Shown here in pieces: positions 5,905-7,965 of a stretch of DNA of 7,965 nt. The stretch covers positions 1 through 7,965 of the forward strand of contig JASHQP010000277.1 of the NCBI GenBank assembly GCA_030039095.1, in the 5' to 3' direction. This stretch comes from Streptosporangiaceae bacterium (GTDB taxonomy: Bacteria; Actinomycetota; Actinomycetes; Streptosporangiales; Streptosporangiaceae). The translations under genes and the position numbers were made by a program. The notes under the pieces are model-generated. The model was not told the DNA's origin. It did no database searches and saw only the letters and a list, made by a program, of their open reading frames with translations. Each line of letters opens with the position of its first letter. The first letter of the stretch is position 1.

Positions 5905-7098
5905 GTGGCACGGCACTCGGGGAGGTTGCTGGGCACGCGGCGGTGGCTGTCGAGGTTGCCGTACCGCAAATCCATTGCCCTGGTGATCCTGTTCGCTCTC
6001 GGTTTTGGTTCGTACTACAAGCTGTCCAGCGACGACTCTCACGGCCGCGCGGGCTCGGGCTCCGCGAACGCCATCGCCGCCGCGGCGCAGCGGGTCAGCC
6101 CGTCCGCGAGTGCCTCGACGTCGGCCTCCCCTTCTGCCAAGCCTTCCCACGCGAAAAAGAAGGCTCCCGCCGCCAAGAGCAAGAAGCAGACCAGGGGGCT
6201 GACCGACACGACGTCGGCCCTGCACTGGCTCAGCGGCGTGTCCTACCCGGATTTCAACCCGTACTCCTCGCAGGACGCCGACGCCTCCACCGCCTTCGGT
6301 ACCTGGCGGGGCCGGCCGACCACCGTGGTGGTGACCTGGCCGAACCGCAGCGTGTGGTCGGACTTTACCGAGCCCAACGCGATGTACTCGGAATGGGCCG
6401 CGCAGTCGTACAAGAAGGTTTTCGGCGTGCCGATGTTCCCCGAGAACGTCGGAGCCGACATCCAGAGCTGCGACAACGGCGACTACAACAGCGAGTGGCA
6501 GCAGTTCGCGCAGACCATGAACAGCACCGGCCTGGCCGGTGAGGGGACGATCATCCGGCTCGGCTGGGAGATGAACATAACGTCCGGATGGGGCACGCCG
6601 GAGCAGTTCGCGGAGTGCTGGCGGCAAATCGTGTCGACGGTATCAGCCATCGCCCCCGGCCTCCTCTGGGACTGGAACCCGAACCGGGGTTCTGGCACCG
6701 CGATGCCGGGCAGCAGCATCCTGGACGCCTACCCTGGCGACGCTTACGTCAACATCATCGGTCTCGACGCCTACGACGACTGGCCGGACGCGCTGACCAG
6801 CGCCGGCTGGCAGCAGCAGCTCAACGGCGCGTACGGCCTCAATTACTGGCTCCATTTCGCCGAGCAGCACGGCAAGCAGTTCTCCGTCCCCGAATGGGCC
6901 GACGTGAACAGCGATCAATGGCCGGGGGAGAGCGGCGGCGATGACCCCGCCTACATCAAGGACATGTACGGCTTCTTCGCCGCCAATGCCAATGAGATAG
7001 CTTTCGAGTCCTATTTCTGCGGAGCCGGCTACTGCATCGACAACCCCGACGAGTACCCGCAGTCAGCCGCCGAATACCAGAGCCTGTGGGGTTCCTGA
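5905..7098 (+). CDS. Membrane-anchored GH26-like glycoside hydrolase
   Basis: 397 residues. A basic N-terminus (RRWLSRLPYRK) and one hydrophobic helix (about 23-38) form an uncleaved signal anchor. A Ser/Ala/Lys-rich linker follows (about 60-97), then a catalytic domain (about 105-397) outside the cell. The domain resembles glycoside hydrolase family 26, a beta-mannanase/beta-1,3-xylanase type TIM barrel. IIRLGWEMN supplies the probable acid/base Glu222, VNIIGLDAYDDW a barrel strand, and FSVPEWADV the probable nucleophile Glu330. Four Trp-rich segments (W221, W255, W293, W331) fit a sugar-binding cleft. GTG 5905 is the first possible start after an in-frame stop and has AGGTGA nine bases upstream. 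Such anchored GH26-like proteins often occur near polysaccharide genes in actinomycetes; the substrate here is unknown. The gene converges on an acyltransferase gene 53 bases away. Confidence 0.85.
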   Translation: MARHSGRLLGTRRWLSRLPYRKSIALVILFALGFGSYYKLSSDDSHGRAGSGSANAIAAAAQRVSPSASASTSASPSAKPSHAKKKAPAAKSKKQTRGLTDTTSALHWLSGVSYPDFNPYSSQDADASTAFGTWRGRPTTVVVTWPNRSVWSDFTEPNAMYSEWAAQSYKKVFGVPMFPENVGADIQSCDNGDYNSEWQQFAQTMNSTGLAGEGTIIRLGWEMNITSGWGTPEQFAECWRQIVSTVSAIAPGLLWDWNPNRGSGTAMPGSSILDAYPGDAYVNIIGLDAYDDWPDALTSAGWQQQLNGAYGLNYWLHFAEQHGKQFSVPEWADVNSDQWPGESGGDDPAYIKDMYGFFAANANEIAFESYFCGAGYCIDNPDEYPQSAAEYQSLWGS

Positions 7099-7148
7099 CC
7101 CGCCGACCCGCCGCAGCCTCTGGGGTTCCTGAGCCGCCGCGCCGCCGC
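7081..7148 (+). repeat. 34-bp tandem duplication covering the GH26-like stop codon
   Basis: Copy one (7081-7114) and copy two (7115-7148) match at 30 of 34 bases. Copy one contains the last five codons plus the stop of the hydrolase gene. Copy two repeats AGCCTCTGGGGTTCCTGA, which would also read SLWGS-stop, with a synonymous CTG to CTC change. Because the period is not a multiple of three, copy two is out of frame with the gene and lies in the gap before the convergent acyltransferase. Confidence 0.9.
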
Positions 7149-7151
7149 CGT

Positions 7152-7706
7152 TCAGCCGCGGCGCCAGCCGTCGGGTATGTCGAGTTTCTTGATGATCTGG
7201 GCGGGGTTGCCGGCCGCCAGCACGCGTGGCGGCAGGTCACCGTTGACGACGGATCCGGCGGCCACGACCGTGTGATCCCCGATCGTGCTGCCCGGCAGCA
7301 CCAGGGCGGCGCGGCCGAGCCAGACGTTCTCGCCGATCGTGACCGGCGCGCGTTTCACCGGGTGCTGCGGGTCGAGACGGTGGTAATTCGAGTCGTACAC
7401 GGCCGCGAAGTCCCCGATCTGGGTATTGCGGCCGATCGTGATCCGGCATTGCGCGGCGACCGTGGCGCCCTGGTTGATGAACACGCCGTCCCCGATGTCC
7501 AGAACGGCGTCGCGTTCCGCGCCGATCTCGCAGCGGGCAACCCTGCCCCGCAGGATCACGCGCTTGCCCAGCCGGACGGTGCCGCCGCGGACCAGCACCG
7601 GCAGCATGCCCTCGCACGCCACCAGCGATGACCGGAACCCGTGCGCACGCAGCCAGGCGGTGCACAGCGCCGATTTGACGTACAGGCCAGCGCTCGGACG
7701 TGGCAT
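7152..7706 (-). CDS. Hexapeptide-repeat (left-handed beta-helix) O-acyltransferase
   Basis: 184 residues, cytoplasmic, probably transferring an acetyl or similar acyl group from CoA to a sugar or polysaccharide precursor. The imperfect hexapeptide repeats run from about residue 45 to 150 (for example LDIGDGVFINQG, ITIGRNTQIGD, VTIGENVWLGR and STIGDHTVVAAGS), the signature of WbbJ/maltose-acetyltransferase-like enzymes. His109 in DSNYHR is the probable catalytic base, and the NPAQIIKKL end is typical of the family. The N-terminal 40 residues contain no membrane helix. The start at ATG 7706 is well supported by AAAGGAG (7712-7718) five bases upstream. It lies 27 bases after the stop of the partial upstream gene, so they probably share a transcript. 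The acceptor cannot be deduced. Confidence 0.9.
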   Translation of the reverse strand: MPRPSAGLYVKSALCTAWLRAHGFRSSLVACEGMLPVLVRGGTVRLGKRVILRGRVARCEIGAERDAVLDIGDGVFINQGATVAAQCRITIGRNTQIGDFAAVYDSNYHRLDPQHPVKRAPVTIGENVWLGRAALVLPGSTIGDHTVVAAGSVVNGDLPPRVLAAGNPAQIIKKLDIPDGWRRG

Positions 7707-7714
7707 GGGTGCTC

Positions 7715-7740
7715 CTTTGCTCAGCGGCTTTGCTCAGCGG
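7715..7740 (-). repeat. 13-bp perfect tandem duplication at stop codon and ribosome binding site
   Basis: CTTTGCTCAGCGG occurs twice head to tail, at 7715-7727 and 7728-7740. On the coding (minus) strand, one copy contains the TGA stop of the upstream gene and the other supplies the AAAGG of the acyltransferase ribosome binding site. Both copies contain a TGA. Confidence 0.95.
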
Positions 7741-7965
7741 CGCCGCGAACGGCCGGCCTCCCGGCGGTCGGGCGGGACGTAATCACGGATCGCCTTGAGC
7801 GGGAGGGTCTGCGTGGCGTACATCGCGAGCGAGCGCAGGCTGGCAAGCTCCTGATCCTGCTCGTCCTGCTCTTCGTCCTCGGCGCGCTGCTCCTGCGGCT
7901 CCGGCAGGGGCTCGAGGCCATCCGGCCCGCGCTCGGCCGGGACCGGCCAGTCCACCTCGCGGCTG
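7734..7965 (-). CDS. C-terminal end of an acidic protein, unknown function, cut by window edge
   Basis: The last 76 residues of a protein that starts beyond the right edge. The frame is open to the window end, so GTG 7955 should not be taken as its start. About 91% of third codon positions are G or C, which strongly supports real coding. It has a Pro/Glu-rich stretch, a highly acidic Glu/Gln/Asp run (AEDEEQDEQDQE), then LASLRSLAMYATQTLPLKAI, which looks helical, and a basic RRR end. I recognise no domain. It is probably co-transcribed with the acyltransferase gene 27 bases downstream, so a role in the same polysaccharide-related pathway is possible. Confidence 0.65.
   Translation of the reverse strand, partial: SREVDWPVPAERGPDGLEPLPEPQEQRAEDEEQDEQDQELASLRSLAMYATQTLPLKAIRDYVPPDRREAGRSRRR

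Noticed and set aside
5821..6627. A 268-codon minus-strand frame over the start of the GH26-like gene
   Set aside because: Composition is typical of a shadow frame (Gly/Arg/Val-rich), and it runs through the region encoding the signal anchor and linker of a recognisable hydrolase.
7104..7170. GC-rich sequence between the convergent genes as a bidirectional terminator
   Set aside because: GCC/CGC runs give only imperfect pairing and no T tract follows on either strand; the tandem duplication explains the pattern better.

Overview
The window is high-GC DNA with GC-rich third codon positions, GTG starts, Ala/Arg/Pro-rich proteins and tightly coupled genes. This fits an actinomycete (Actinomycetota, filamentous type). 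No gene in it allows a genus call.

Layout. Positions 1-2283 (minus strand) hold a three-gene GntR / ABC ATPase / ABC permease cassette of the YtrA type. Its genes overlap by a few bases, the permease runs off the left edge, and a 34-bp near-perfect palindrome sits directly in front of the regulator as its probable operator. Positions 2322-3241 are a poorly conserved stretch with two doubtful small plus-strand genes. One of them encodes a Cys/His-rich mini-protein. The stretch ends in a 26-bp tandem duplication just upstream of the next ribosome binding site. Positions 3242-5670 (plus) are a two-gene, ATGA-coupled operon. The first gene encodes an ECF-sigma-like protein fused to a zinc anti-sigma-like H-x3-C-x2-C motif, one transmembrane helix and a Pro/Thr-repeat tail. 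The second encodes a five-helix membrane protein with an acidic, repeat-bearing cytoplasmic tail. Positions 5671-5904 are intergenic. Positions 5905-7098 (plus) encode a membrane-anchored, GH26-like glycoside hydrolase. Convergent to it (minus) lie a hexapeptide-repeat O-acyltransferase (7152-7706) and the C-terminal end of an acidic protein that enters from the right edge.

How they may work together. The left cassette looks like a self-contained, autorepressed transporter responding to an envelope-associated ligand. The middle operon looks like a one-piece membrane-tethered transcription regulator made together with a dedicated membrane partner. The right part (GH26-like hydrolase plus acyltransferase) suggests surface or exopolysaccharide remodelling, but the linkage to the sigma-like operon is only by proximity. 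The most interesting items are the sigma/zinc-motif/TM/repeat fusion with its partner, and three separate short tandem duplications (26, 34 and 13 bp), each placed at a gene boundary. No RNA genes, CRISPR arrays, insertion sequences or integrases were seen.
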